Below, one piece after another: positions 50,681 to 57,739 of a stretch of DNA of 57,739 nt. The stretch is taken from assembly GCA_900318085.1 (NCBI GenBank), contig ONJF01000010.1, forward strand, positions 1 to 57,739, written 5' to 3'. Origin of the DNA: an uncultured Bacteroidales bacterium (GTDB taxonomy: Bacteria; Bacteroidota; Bacteroidia; Bacteroidales; F082). A program made the position numbers and the translations under genes. Numbering within the stretch: the first letter of the stretch is position 1; each line of letters begins with the position of its first letter. A model generated the notes under the pieces. The model saw nothing but the letters and a program-made list of their open reading frames with translations. It was not told the origin of the DNA and made no database searches.

Positions 50681-50754
50681 GTAGGGCTGTCGTACCACGG
50701 CAGCCGCTTATTGTCATGGCTGCACAGGCGGCTGCCACGGTGTGACAGCCCTAC
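50681..50754. repeat. Palindromic element with GTAGGGCTGTC ends
   Basis: Left arm GTAGGGCTGTC...GGCAGCCGC (50681-50707) and right arm GCGGCTGCC...GACAGCCCTAC (50728-50754). The right arm is identical over 27 bp to 41368-41394. Confidence 0.88.
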
Positions 50755-50766
50755 AGGACCGCGTTT

Positions 50767-52872
50767 TTATTTCACCACAAATTTCTGTGTCATATCGCCG
50801 ACGCTGATGAAATACACACCTTGCGGCAAAGCCGATACATCAATCTGTTGGGTTTCGGCGGTGATTTGGCCTGACATCAGGGTTTGACCCATTATGTTGG
50901 TGATGCGGTAGGTTTGGGTCGGTAGAGATGCAAAATTTTGCGTCTCTACAACGAGGACGCCATTGGTCGGATTGGGATAAACCGCAAACATTGCATCCTC
51001 ATGATCTTCGATGCCGCTGTGATATTCCTTGTAAACGGCATCGCAGTCCTCGTCGCCGTATTTAAAGAACAGTTCGCCCTCGCGCCAATAGCAGCGCATG
51101 CCTTCCACGCGGTAGTTCTTACCACGGTTCATCAGCCTTTCGGGGAAGAAGCTGGTGAGGTGGCCGATGCCGCACACAATGCTGCCACTGAAGATGTCGT
51201 TCTCATCGCTCACCTCTAACAACCTAAACGTTTGGTCTCCGTAGTGGTAATAATCCACCGCGTCCACATGCATCGTGAGGGTTTCCGTGCCGACCTTGAT
51301 AACCCAACTGTCGCCTACTTGGGCACCAAGGTCATAAAGCACGGTAAATTCCTGCAAATCCCCGTTCCACCAATACACCAAGCCGTCTTCCTCGTAAATG
51401 TATTCGCGTGTCACCTCGGAATGTCCGTCCTTATCATATAAGGTGTTGGTGCGGATGATAATCTGAACATCCTTATGGTTGACGGTGGTGTCGGCGGCAT
51501 ATTCCAGATGCTGGTAGGTGATGCTGCCATTCTCGTTCTCGATTTCATAGTACCATTCGGCGCCACTGAATCCAACCAAACCCGTGCCGCAATCTTCGAT
51601 GATGTTGGTAAAACCACTCCAGTTCTCATCGTTCTGGTAGGCTTCCAAAGTGCCACACGGCACGATGATCGGAATGCTGTCAGAAAAATGCCATACTCCA
51701 GAATACGGATTAATGAGCAAATCAGGTGGAACTATGGCTTTGATGGCAATTGAATCAAACTGCGTATTATCAAAGGCAGATTCGAAAAGTCGATTCACAG
51801 ACAATCCCAAAACCAGACGATTATACCCGACACAAGAATCAAAAGCACGCGCATCAATGGTTTCTACAAAGTCTGGAATCCTCAGTTCTCCATCTAGTCC
51901 AATGCAGTGACTAAATGCTCCAACACCAATACTCACCAAACTATCAGGGAAAACGAACTCTTGGAGATTTGAGCAATTCTCAAAAGCAACTCCTTTAATC
52001 TCTGTCAAGCCTTCAGGAATGTTAATCTCAGAAAGACTGGTGCAATTTTTGAAACAACCCGATTCTATTATCTTCAAACTCTGAGGGAGATGTACTGATG
52101 TTAAATTGGAGCACATGAAAAACATATAGTCACTTGTCTCTTCCCAGCCTTCAGGTATTTCAATGGATGAAAGGCCTGTGCATTCGGAGAAGACATAATC
52201 GCCTATCTGTTCCACAGTTTCAGGAATCATAAGATTACCAGTAAAGCCATCACAGCCTGAAAAGGCATAGTGTTCTATTTTGGTCAACGATGAGGGTAAT
52301 ATCAATTCTCCAGTGAAGCCCTTGCAACTCCTAAAAGCATCTTCCCAGATTTCCTTTAGTCCTTCGGGAAGAACAAGTTGCCCCGTAAACTCGCAACCTA
52401 AGAAACTCGAGTAGCCTATTTTTTGCAACGACTCGCCCAAAACAAGGTGCGTAAAGCCAGTGCATTCTGAGAAAACGCCTCCGTATGTGTGTTGTGTTTG
52501 ATCAGTTCCCAATTCGATTACGCTGTTGGGGATGACGAGGGTTCCCGTAAAGCCCGTGCAATAGGCGAACGCTCCAGATTGGATGGTGGTCACTGTATTG
52601 GGAATCACTAGTTCACCCGTCAATCCTTCACATGAATAGAAAGCCCTATTGGAGATGGTTGTTACTGTATATATGCCTCCATTATACTCCACTGTTTCAG
52701 GGATGACAAGTTCGCCTTGGGCGTTTTCGCCGTCAATATGACCGTTGAGGCTCACATGAGGCGGGTCGTCACTTAAAATGGTATACAGCAAGTCTCCTGA
52801 TTGGAAATCATAAGCCACGGCTTGCATGGCAAAACTGACCAAAATCACCAAGGTTAAAACTATCTTTTTCAT
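50767..52872 (-). CDS. BspA-type leucine-rich-repeat protein with T9SS sorting domain
   Basis: Surface or secreted protein; BspA-like LRR proteins are often adhesins, but no ligand is implied here. The 701-residue product has a signal peptide (SFAMQAVA, cleavage about 20), LRR_5 repeats over about 60-400 (e.g. LVIPNTVTTIQSGAFAYCTG, INIPEGLTEIKGVAFENCSN), a shared module (about 425-620: NGSITYQHLEYAADTTVNH, CGIGHLTSFFPERL, EGMRCYWREGELFFKYG) and a type A sorting domain (VYPNPTNG...YRITNIMGQTL...GVYFISVG). VVETQNFAS inside the sorting domain is encoded by a 28-bp palindrome at 50922-50949. It starts 19 bp after the related upstream gene. Confidence 0.9.
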   Translation of the reverse strand: MKKIVLTLVILVSFAMQAVAYDFQSGDLLYTILSDDPPHVSLNGHIDGENAQGELVIPETVEYNGGIYTVTTISNRAFYSCEGLTGELVIPNTVTTIQSGAFAYCTGFTGTLVIPNSVIELGTDQTQHTYGGVFSECTGFTHLVLGESLQKIGYSSFLGCEFTGQLVLPEGLKEIWEDAFRSCKGFTGELILPSSLTKIEHYAFSGCDGFTGNLMIPETVEQIGDYVFSECTGLSSIEIPEGWEETSDYMFFMCSNLTSVHLPQSLKIIESGCFKNCTSLSEINIPEGLTEIKGVAFENCSNLQEFVFPDSLVSIGVGAFSHCIGLDGELRIPDFVETIDARAFDSCVGYNRLVLGLSVNRLFESAFDNTQFDSIAIKAIVPPDLLINPYSGVWHFSDSIPIIVPCGTLEAYQNDENWSGFTNIIEDCGTGLVGFSGAEWYYEIENENGSITYQHLEYAADTTVNHKDVQIIIRTNTLYDKDGHSEVTREYIYEEDGLVYWWNGDLQEFTVLYDLGAQVGDSWVIKVGTETLTMHVDAVDYYHYGDQTFRLLEVSDENDIFSGSIVCGIGHLTSFFPERLMNRGKNYRVEGMRCYWREGELFFKYGDEDCDAVYKEYHSGIEDHEDAMFAVYPNPTNGVLVVETQNFASLPTQTYRITNIMGQTLMSGQITAETQQIDVSALPQGVYFISVGDMTQKFVVK
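50922..50949. repeat. 28-bp palindrome read as VVETQNFAS in a sorting domain
   Basis: GTAGAGATGCAAAA against TTTTGCGTCTCTAC: one mismatch. Family of 29615, 40367 and 53050. Confidence 0.92.
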
Positions 52873-52891
52873 TGTCTTATGTTTTTGATTG

Positions 52892-55800
52892 TTATTTATT
52901 CACCACAAATTTCCTTGTCACGTCGCCCACGCTGATGAAATACATGCCCTCGGGCAGGTTGGACACATCAATCTGCTGTGTCTCGGCAGTGAAGGTGCCA
53001 GATTGCAGGGTTTGGCCCATGAGGTTGATGATGCGATAGGTTTGGTTTGGTAGAGACGTTGCGCGCAACGTCTGTACAAACAAAACGCCGTCTGTTGGAT
53101 TAGGATAAACCGTTAAGATTCCTGAACCCGTCGAAGGACCGTCTTCCCCAATTCCATGGTGATATTTTTCATACATGGCATCGCAGTCCTCACTGCCATA
53201 TTTGAACACCAGCTCATCCTCGCGCCAATAGCAGCGCATGCCTTCCACACGGTAGCCTTTGCCGCGGGTCATCAGCCTTTCAGGGAAGAAACTGGTAAGA
53301 TGGCCGATGCCGCAAACAATAATGCCGCTGAAGAGGTCTTCATCATCGCTCACCTGCAGCATCCTGAACAGTTTCCCATCGTATTCGTACAACTCCACCG
53401 CGTCGACATGCATGGTGATGGATTCCGTGCCGACCTTGATGACCCAACTGTCGCCTTCTTGGGCACCAAGGTCATAAAGCACGGTGAATTCTTCCAGTTC
53501 TTGGTTCCACCAATACACTACATTATCCTCTTCATAGACATATTCACGAGTCACTTCGCTATGCTCGCCTTTGTCGTAAAGGGTATTGGTGCGGATGATG
53601 ATTGTCACATCCTTGTGATTGACGGTGGTGTCGGAGGCATATTCCAGATGCTGGTAAGTGATGCTGCCGTTCTCGCCCTGGATCTCGTAGTACCATTCGG
53701 GATTGCCTTCGCCGATGGGAAGGTATTCAAAATCAGCGACAATGGTCACATCGAAATTGGGCATGACAAAGCGGTTGTCCACCACAGGCACTTTGAGGGT
53801 CTCGTCGTCGGTCTTGTAGGCCACAATCGAATTGAGCATATAACTGGGTTCAAGCGTGACAGCACAAGTGACCTCGTCACCCATCATAACCGAAGAGACA
53901 GAAGGTATGACCTGGTTGCCGTTTTCGTTGCCTACGACATTGATATTATAATGGTTGCAGTCGTCTTCAACATTGCCAAACCATACTTGATATCCCCAAA
54001 TATTGCTATACGCCTCTGTCATTCCACATGGAACGGTCATTACTGCTTGCGTGTTGTATGGGAAAGCATTCGCGCCAACATTACTACTAGGTGTATCCCC
54101 TAAACAAGCCAGGGCCATCTCGCCAGTAGGATAGGCTTGTCGGAATGCATCTTCTCCGATGAAGACATTGGGGTTACCCAAAATGACCCATCTAAGATTG
54201 TCACACGCCATAAAAGCACGATAGTTTATCCTATCAACAGCATGACCAACATACACTGCTTCCAAACTTTGGCAACCATAAAATGCATTCCAACCTATGT
54301 CTCCCACAGGTATAGTAACAGAGTGCAGACCGTTACAGCGGTTAAATGCCGATTCTCCTATCAATGTCACGGAATTGGGAATCGTGACCTCCGTCAGATA
54401 GTTTGCTCCTGCAAATGATTGTTTCGCAATTGTATCTACAGAACTTGGAATGGCATAGGAACTCGCCCTTCTTCCTGCGGGATAAAGCATCAATATGGTT
54501 TTGGAAGGATTAAACAGCACTCCGTCCACTATCTTGAATCGATCGTTATTAGGATCCAATTCGATAGTTTCCAAACCATGGCAATAGGAGAATGCACCAT
54601 CGCCAATGATCTCAACATTTTGAGGGATATAAACAGTTTGAAGACTATCACACCCATAGAAAGCAGACTCCTCGATTGCAACAACCGACTCTGGAATAGT
54701 TATGGAAGCGAGACTATGACAAGAAGAGAACAAATATTGCGGGATGGTATCAAGTCCCTCGGGCAATGTTGCCGAAGTTAAAGAAGTACATTCGGAAAAA
54801 GCGGCATCGCCTAAATAAGTCAATGTAGCAGGAATGGAAACAGAATTCAAATTATAACAACTTTGAAAAGCCGTGCCTCCAATAGTTGTAACTGTAGCCG
54901 GAATCGACACTTCTTCCAAATTAATGCATTGATAAAAAGCGCTATTCCCTATCTTGACCAGTTGGGAAGGGATTGATACGGACCTCAAGTTGCCACAATT
55001 ATAAAACAGATGGTCATCAATGATGGTCATCGACTCGGGAAGGTGCGCTTCAACAAGATTGTTGCACAGTCCAAAGGCGGATCCCCCAACCGTCGTCACA
55101 GAATTGGGGATGTCAATAGAGGTCAAGCCGGAATTATAAAAAGCGCTGCCTTCAATGGTTTGAAGACCATCAGGTAATGCTATCGAAACCAAAGCCCCAC
55201 AACCTTCAAACGCGCGATTTCCGATGCTTGTCAAATGACTCGGAAGAGTAACAGAGGAAAGAGACGAGCAAATTCTGAAGGTTTGTTCAGGAATGCCAGT
55301 AATTGCATCTGAAAGCGTTGCCGAGACCATATCTGGGCAATGCACAAACAACCCTTCTCCAATGCTTTCCACAGAATTGGGAATGGTGATGGAAACCAGT
55401 CCAGAATTGGTAAACGCACCAACTCCAATGGAAACGACTGTTGTGGGGATGGTCACCGAGGTCAGACTTTGACAATTCCCAAAAGCCAAATCGCCTATTT
55501 CATTTACTGTATAGACTCTGCCTTGATAGGCCACGGATGAAGGGATTGTCACCTCCCCACTGTAAAAATTGTAATCGGTATCAAAATAAGTCACTTTCAC
55601 CGTGTTGTTACCTGTAACTATGAAATACAACCCGGTTTCCTCGTCCTGGAATTTCACACCTATCCAAGGATTGAATGTAGGAATGTCGTTGGCATCACAC
55701 CTGCTCTTCGAATATAGTCCACGGCATTTAAAATACAGGAAGTTGTCATATCCTTTGCAAAGGAAACCATCCGAACTACCCGGAACGGGAGGATACAATT

Positions 55801-56692
55801 CAAGTTCTTCGCCAATTTCGGTAAAGGTCTCGCCATGGTCCATCGAGTAGGCCAACACAGCGGTGTTGTTCTCGGTCTCGATGCTTTTGTACACGATGCC
55901 GTTGTCGGCAATGCCGAAGGTATTATAGGATCCAAAGGCGTAGAAACCTGGCACATGCTCGAAGCCGTCGAAATTATCGCTAACCAAAGCATTGCAAACC
56001 ACATTGCCCTCGGGGTCGAATTCCATATCGTTGATGGCAACACCCTGAAAGGCCACAAGCTCACAATTGTCCATATCGGAAAGGGTGGCATGATAGACAC
56101 CGATGTTCTGGCCGCTATCACCGCCATCATTGAGATTAAGACTGAAAAACACATCGCCATTGCCGTTGGCCAAAATATTTCCGATGTATTGGTCATCCTC
56201 GATAAAAGCCGGACGAATCGTGTCCCAAGTGGCGCCGCCGTCAGTAGTCCAAAAGACAAAATGGGAACTAGCCGAGCCTACCAATGTGTCATTATTTACA
56301 GCGCATATACGTTGAGCCTCATCTCCAGCTGTCAACGGGGCAGCTCCCGAGGTCAACTGCCAGCTATCGCCGTTGTTGTCAGAATAGAATGCCCTATAGG
56401 GATAACCTTCAAAAAGAAAGATTCTTCCTTCCGGACTAACGCTAAAACAATTCCAGTTCAAATTACAATTGAATCCCGTTTCGTAACCCAATACTACTTG
56501 CCAGGTTTCGCCTTCGTCCTGCGAACGGGTAATGGCAATGCCATTGTCAGAACTGCCATAACAATAAAGGCTTCCGTCGGGACCGGCACCCAAGAAAATG
56601 CCTTGCATTCCGATAGGTTTCCAATAGTTTTGTGCTTCAAGGCCGCCAAGGCAAGCCAGGCAAAGGAGAATGATTGATACTAACTTTTTCAT
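52892..56692 (-). CDS. Large BNR + leucine-rich-repeat protein with T9SS sorting domain
   Basis: Secreted surface protein of unknown ligand. The 1266-residue product has a signal peptide (CLACLGGLEAQ, cleavage about 21), an N-terminal Asp-box propeller (about 25-330: RSQDEGETWQVV, SDNNGDSWQL, TTDGGATWDTI, SMDHGETFTEI), many LRR_5 repeats (about 370-890), one InlB-like unit ending FVMPNFDVTIVADF (about 910-985), the shared module (about 995-1175, nearly the same as in the 701-residue neighbour) and a type A sorting domain. Two repeat-derived insertions are visible: GPSTGSG (CTTCGAC family, 53121-53140) and VQTLRATSLP (28-bp palindrome, 53050-53077). No clear promoter upstream. Confidence 0.9.
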   Translation of the reverse strand: MKKLVSIILLCLACLGGLEAQNYWKPIGMQGIFLGAGPDGSLYCYGSSDNGIAITRSQDEGETWQVVLGYETGFNCNLNWNCFSVSPEGRIFLFEGYPYRAFYSDNNGDSWQLTSGAAPLTAGDEAQRICAVNNDTLVGSASSHFVFWTTDGGATWDTIRPAFIEDDQYIGNILANGNGDVFFSLNLNDGGDSGQNIGVYHATLSDMDNCELVAFQGVAINDMEFDPEGNVVCNALVSDNFDGFEHVPGFYAFGSYNTFGIADNGIVYKSIETENNTAVLAYSMDHGETFTEIGEELELYPPVPGSSDGFLCKGYDNFLYFKCRGLYSKSRCDANDIPTFNPWIGVKFQDEETGLYFIVTGNNTVKVTYFDTDYNFYSGEVTIPSSVAYQGRVYTVNEIGDLAFGNCQSLTSVTIPTTVVSIGVGAFTNSGLVSITIPNSVESIGEGLFVHCPDMVSATLSDAITGIPEQTFRICSSLSSVTLPSHLTSIGNRAFEGCGALVSIALPDGLQTIEGSAFYNSGLTSIDIPNSVTTVGGSAFGLCNNLVEAHLPESMTIIDDHLFYNCGNLRSVSIPSQLVKIGNSAFYQCINLEEVSIPATVTTIGGTAFQSCYNLNSVSIPATLTYLGDAAFSECTSLTSATLPEGLDTIPQYLFSSCHSLASITIPESVVAIEESAFYGCDSLQTVYIPQNVEIIGDGAFSYCHGLETIELDPNNDRFKIVDGVLFNPSKTILMLYPAGRRASSYAIPSSVDTIAKQSFAGANYLTEVTIPNSVTLIGESAFNRCNGLHSVTIPVGDIGWNAFYGCQSLEAVYVGHAVDRINYRAFMACDNLRWVILGNPNVFIGEDAFRQAYPTGEMALACLGDTPSSNVGANAFPYNTQAVMTVPCGMTEAYSNIWGYQVWFGNVEDDCNHYNINVVGNENGNQVIPSVSSVMMGDEVTCAVTLEPSYMLNSIVAYKTDDETLKVPVVDNRFVMPNFDVTIVADFEYLPIGEGNPEWYYEIQGENGSITYQHLEYASDTTVNHKDVTIIIRTNTLYDKGEHSEVTREYVYEEDNVVYWWNQELEEFTVLYDLGAQEGDSWVIKVGTESITMHVDAVELYEYDGKLFRMLQVSDDEDLFSGIIVCGIGHLTSFFPERLMTRGKGYRVEGMRCYWREDELVFKYGSEDCDAMYEKYHHGIGEDGPSTGSGILTVYPNPTDGVLFVQTLRATSLPNQTYRIINLMGQTLQSGTFTAETQQIDVSNLPEGMYFISVGDVTRKFVVNK
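53050..53077. repeat. 28-bp palindrome read as VQTLRATS in a sorting domain
   Basis: GTAGAGACGTTGCG against CGCAACGTCTGTAC: one mismatch. Same frame as the copies at 40367 and 50922. Confidence 0.92.
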
Positions 56693-56881
56693 AGGTCTAA
56701 TTATTTGATTGTTAATTATTTGATTTCGACTTTATTTAACTACAGATTGTACAGATTGTACCGATTTCTTCCCGTAGAATTTATGGGTCGCAGGCTCCCG
56801 ATTGATACGAATAGACTGTCATAGGCGGAAATCTGTAATAATTGGACGCTTGCGTCCTGCAAATTTCTCGTCGTATATCTG
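56693..56881. other. 189-bp intergenic gap with short ACAGATTGT repeats
   Basis: Contains CTACAGATTGTACAGATTGT and a related TCAAATCTGTGTAATCTGTAG near the right end. No clear promoter or terminator is seen. Confidence 0.5.
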
Positions 56882-57739
56882 TCAAATCTGTGTAATCTGT
56901 AGTTTCTCAATTTCCTCAAAGGTCCTTGTGTCGTCCGTGAGGTTCATCTTCATTTGCTTGATACGGGTCTTGCGGCGGTAGTACGACTCGGTCTGGGTGT
57001 CCAAGAGGATGGAAATCACCTGGTTGGAAAATCCGTTCTTGGAGAGACAGCAGATGCGCACATCCCACTTGCCGAGTTTGGGATAGAGTTCCAAAAGGCG
57101 CTGCGAGAAGCCGTCGTACACCAAGTCGGTAAGGCTGATGAAGTCGGCCCAGTCATCGTCGCTGAGGACGAAATTCATCGTGTCGGCAGTCACCTGGTCG
57201 CCAAGGGCTTGCGCCGTGGCGTAGACCTTGTTGCGCCCCATGATCTTGCTCGTCATCAGCAGGTCTTTTTGCGAGAGCGTCTGACGGTCGCGGCGCAGGT
57301 CGTCGTTGGTGCGGATGAGGTTCTCCATGTCGCTCACCAGCTCGTGGATGCGGTTTTGGTCGCGCTCCACTTGGCTGCGGAACTGCTCCACGGCCAACTT
57401 GTGGTCGCTTACCTTCTTCCTCACAATCAGCACAATGACCAACAGGGCAATCACCGCTGCGGCAATGATGAGCCAGAGTTTGAGGCTGCGGTTGCGGAGC
57501 AGGCTCTCCATCTCGCTCTTCTGCGCCTTCAACTCGTATTCCGCCTTGAGGCGTTGCAGGTTCTCGGAGGCGTGCTCCTGGTCGCTCTGCATCATGTTTT
57601 GCGTGAAGAGGTCTTGATATTCCATGGCTTTCACCAAGTCGCCTTCGTTGTAGGCGATGGCGTAGAGCGTTTGGTACACCGACATCTTCAGTCCGGCGCG
57701 CTCGCTGCGGAGGGCGGCTTCGAGGTAAGGCTTAGCTTC
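56882..57739 (-). CDS. TPR / membrane / coiled-coil regulator, 5' end cut by the window
   Basis: Partial: the frame is open to the window edge, so the visible 285 residues are the C-terminal part of a longer protein. Seen: a TPR-like lead (EAKPYLEAALRSERAG, TLYAIAYNEGDLVKAMEYQD), one membrane segment (SLKLWLIIAAAVIALLVIVL), a coiled coil (about 115-170 of the visible part) and a terminal region with WDVRICCLSKNGFSNQVISI and YYRRKTRIKQMKM, which resembles a helix-turn-helix output. This TPR-TM-coiled-coil-HTH plan is common in Bacteroidetes membrane-tethered regulators. The internal ATG at 57685 is not its start. Confidence 0.75.
   Translation of the reverse strand, partial: EAKPYLEAALRSERAGLKMSVYQTLYAIAYNEGDLVKAMEYQDLFTQNMMQSDQEHASENLQRLKAEYELKAQKSEMESLLRNRSLKLWLIIAAAVIALLVIVLIVRKKVSDHKLAVEQFRSQVERDQNRIHELVSDMENLIRTNDDLRRDRQTLSQKDLLMTSKIMGRNKVYATAQALGDQVTADTMNFVLSDDDWADFISLTDLVYDGFSQRLLELYPKLGKWDVRICCLSKNGFSNQVISILLDTQTESYYRRKTRIKQMKMNLTDDTRTFEEIEKLQITQI

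Overview
The window looks like a chromosomal segment of an uncultured gut- or rumen-type member of the Bacteroidales. The support is direct. Many genes are preceded by the Bacteroidetes -7 promoter element (TAnnTTTG, seen as TATTTTTG, TACTTTTG or TATCTTTG). Several secreted proteins end in type IX secretion (T9SS) type A sorting domains. There is a full MoxR-DUF58-BatA-E 'aerotolerance' operon, a GldA-like ABC ATPase, a DUF4294 protein and many lipoproteins with Bacteroidetes-style lipoboxes. No prophage, integrase, transposase or CRISPR array is visible. The genus cannot be named from the sequence.

Layout. 1-9.9 kb: a GH20 hexosaminidase gene, the rplM-rpsI-rpsB-tsf operon (minus strand), a GldA-like ABC ATPase, metK behind a candidate SAM-II riboswitch, then ruvX-def-TPR lipoprotein and tRNA-His on the minus strand. 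9.9-15.6 kb: an OppC-type permease, then tRNA-Leu(UAG) apparently heading the tig-clpP-clpX proteostasis operon, then a DUF4294 protein. 15.6-22.6 kb: CvpA, an M64 metallopeptidase, a lone lipoprotein, and a four-gene operon of uncharacterised lipoproteins, two of them paralogous. 22.6-29.6 kb: a two-domain peptide-type ABC ATPase, a DPP III-like (M49) lipoprotein with an HExxH site, an acyl-CoA dehydrogenase and a biotin carboxylase/biotin carrier fusion. 29.6-32.5 kb: a T9SS-secreted beta-propeller protein. 32.7-42.4 kb: the Bat operon (minus strand), in which BatC carries four InlB-like repeats and batC-batD are separated by a 37-bp tandem hairpin array. 42.5-43.3 kb: a candidate small RNA and an AT-rich orphan gene. 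43.4-49.4 kb: aspartate kinase, a 1089-residue multi-cofactor FAD/Fe-S oxidoreductase fusion, and a class II Fic protein. 49.5-57.7 kb: a small outer-membrane barrel protein, a lipocalin-like lipoprotein, two BspA-type leucine-rich-repeat proteins sharing a C-terminal module, and a truncated TPR/membrane/regulator gene at the right edge.

The most unusual signal is the behaviour of short palindromic repeats. At least three families occur both between genes and inside coding sequences. A 28-bp palindrome is read in the same frame in three unrelated or distantly related proteins, giving VVETQxFAS-like peptides. A CTTCGACnnGCTCA repeat is read as STGS in two proteins and as RPFDELK in a third. 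An AGAGTTGAGAGT repeat has replaced the conserved start of the GH20 catalytic domain. A two-copy nested palindromic element of about 135 bp, a 37-bp tandem array of terminator-like hairpins, and a promoter-plus-coding repeat at the fic gene add to this. This resembles, by analogy, the Rickettsia palindromic elements that insert in frame into genes.

Coordinates of promoters and RNAs are by eye. No alignment, folding or database search was run. Start codons were moved downstream of longer open frames wherever a promoter, tRNA, repeat or signal peptide indicated it.
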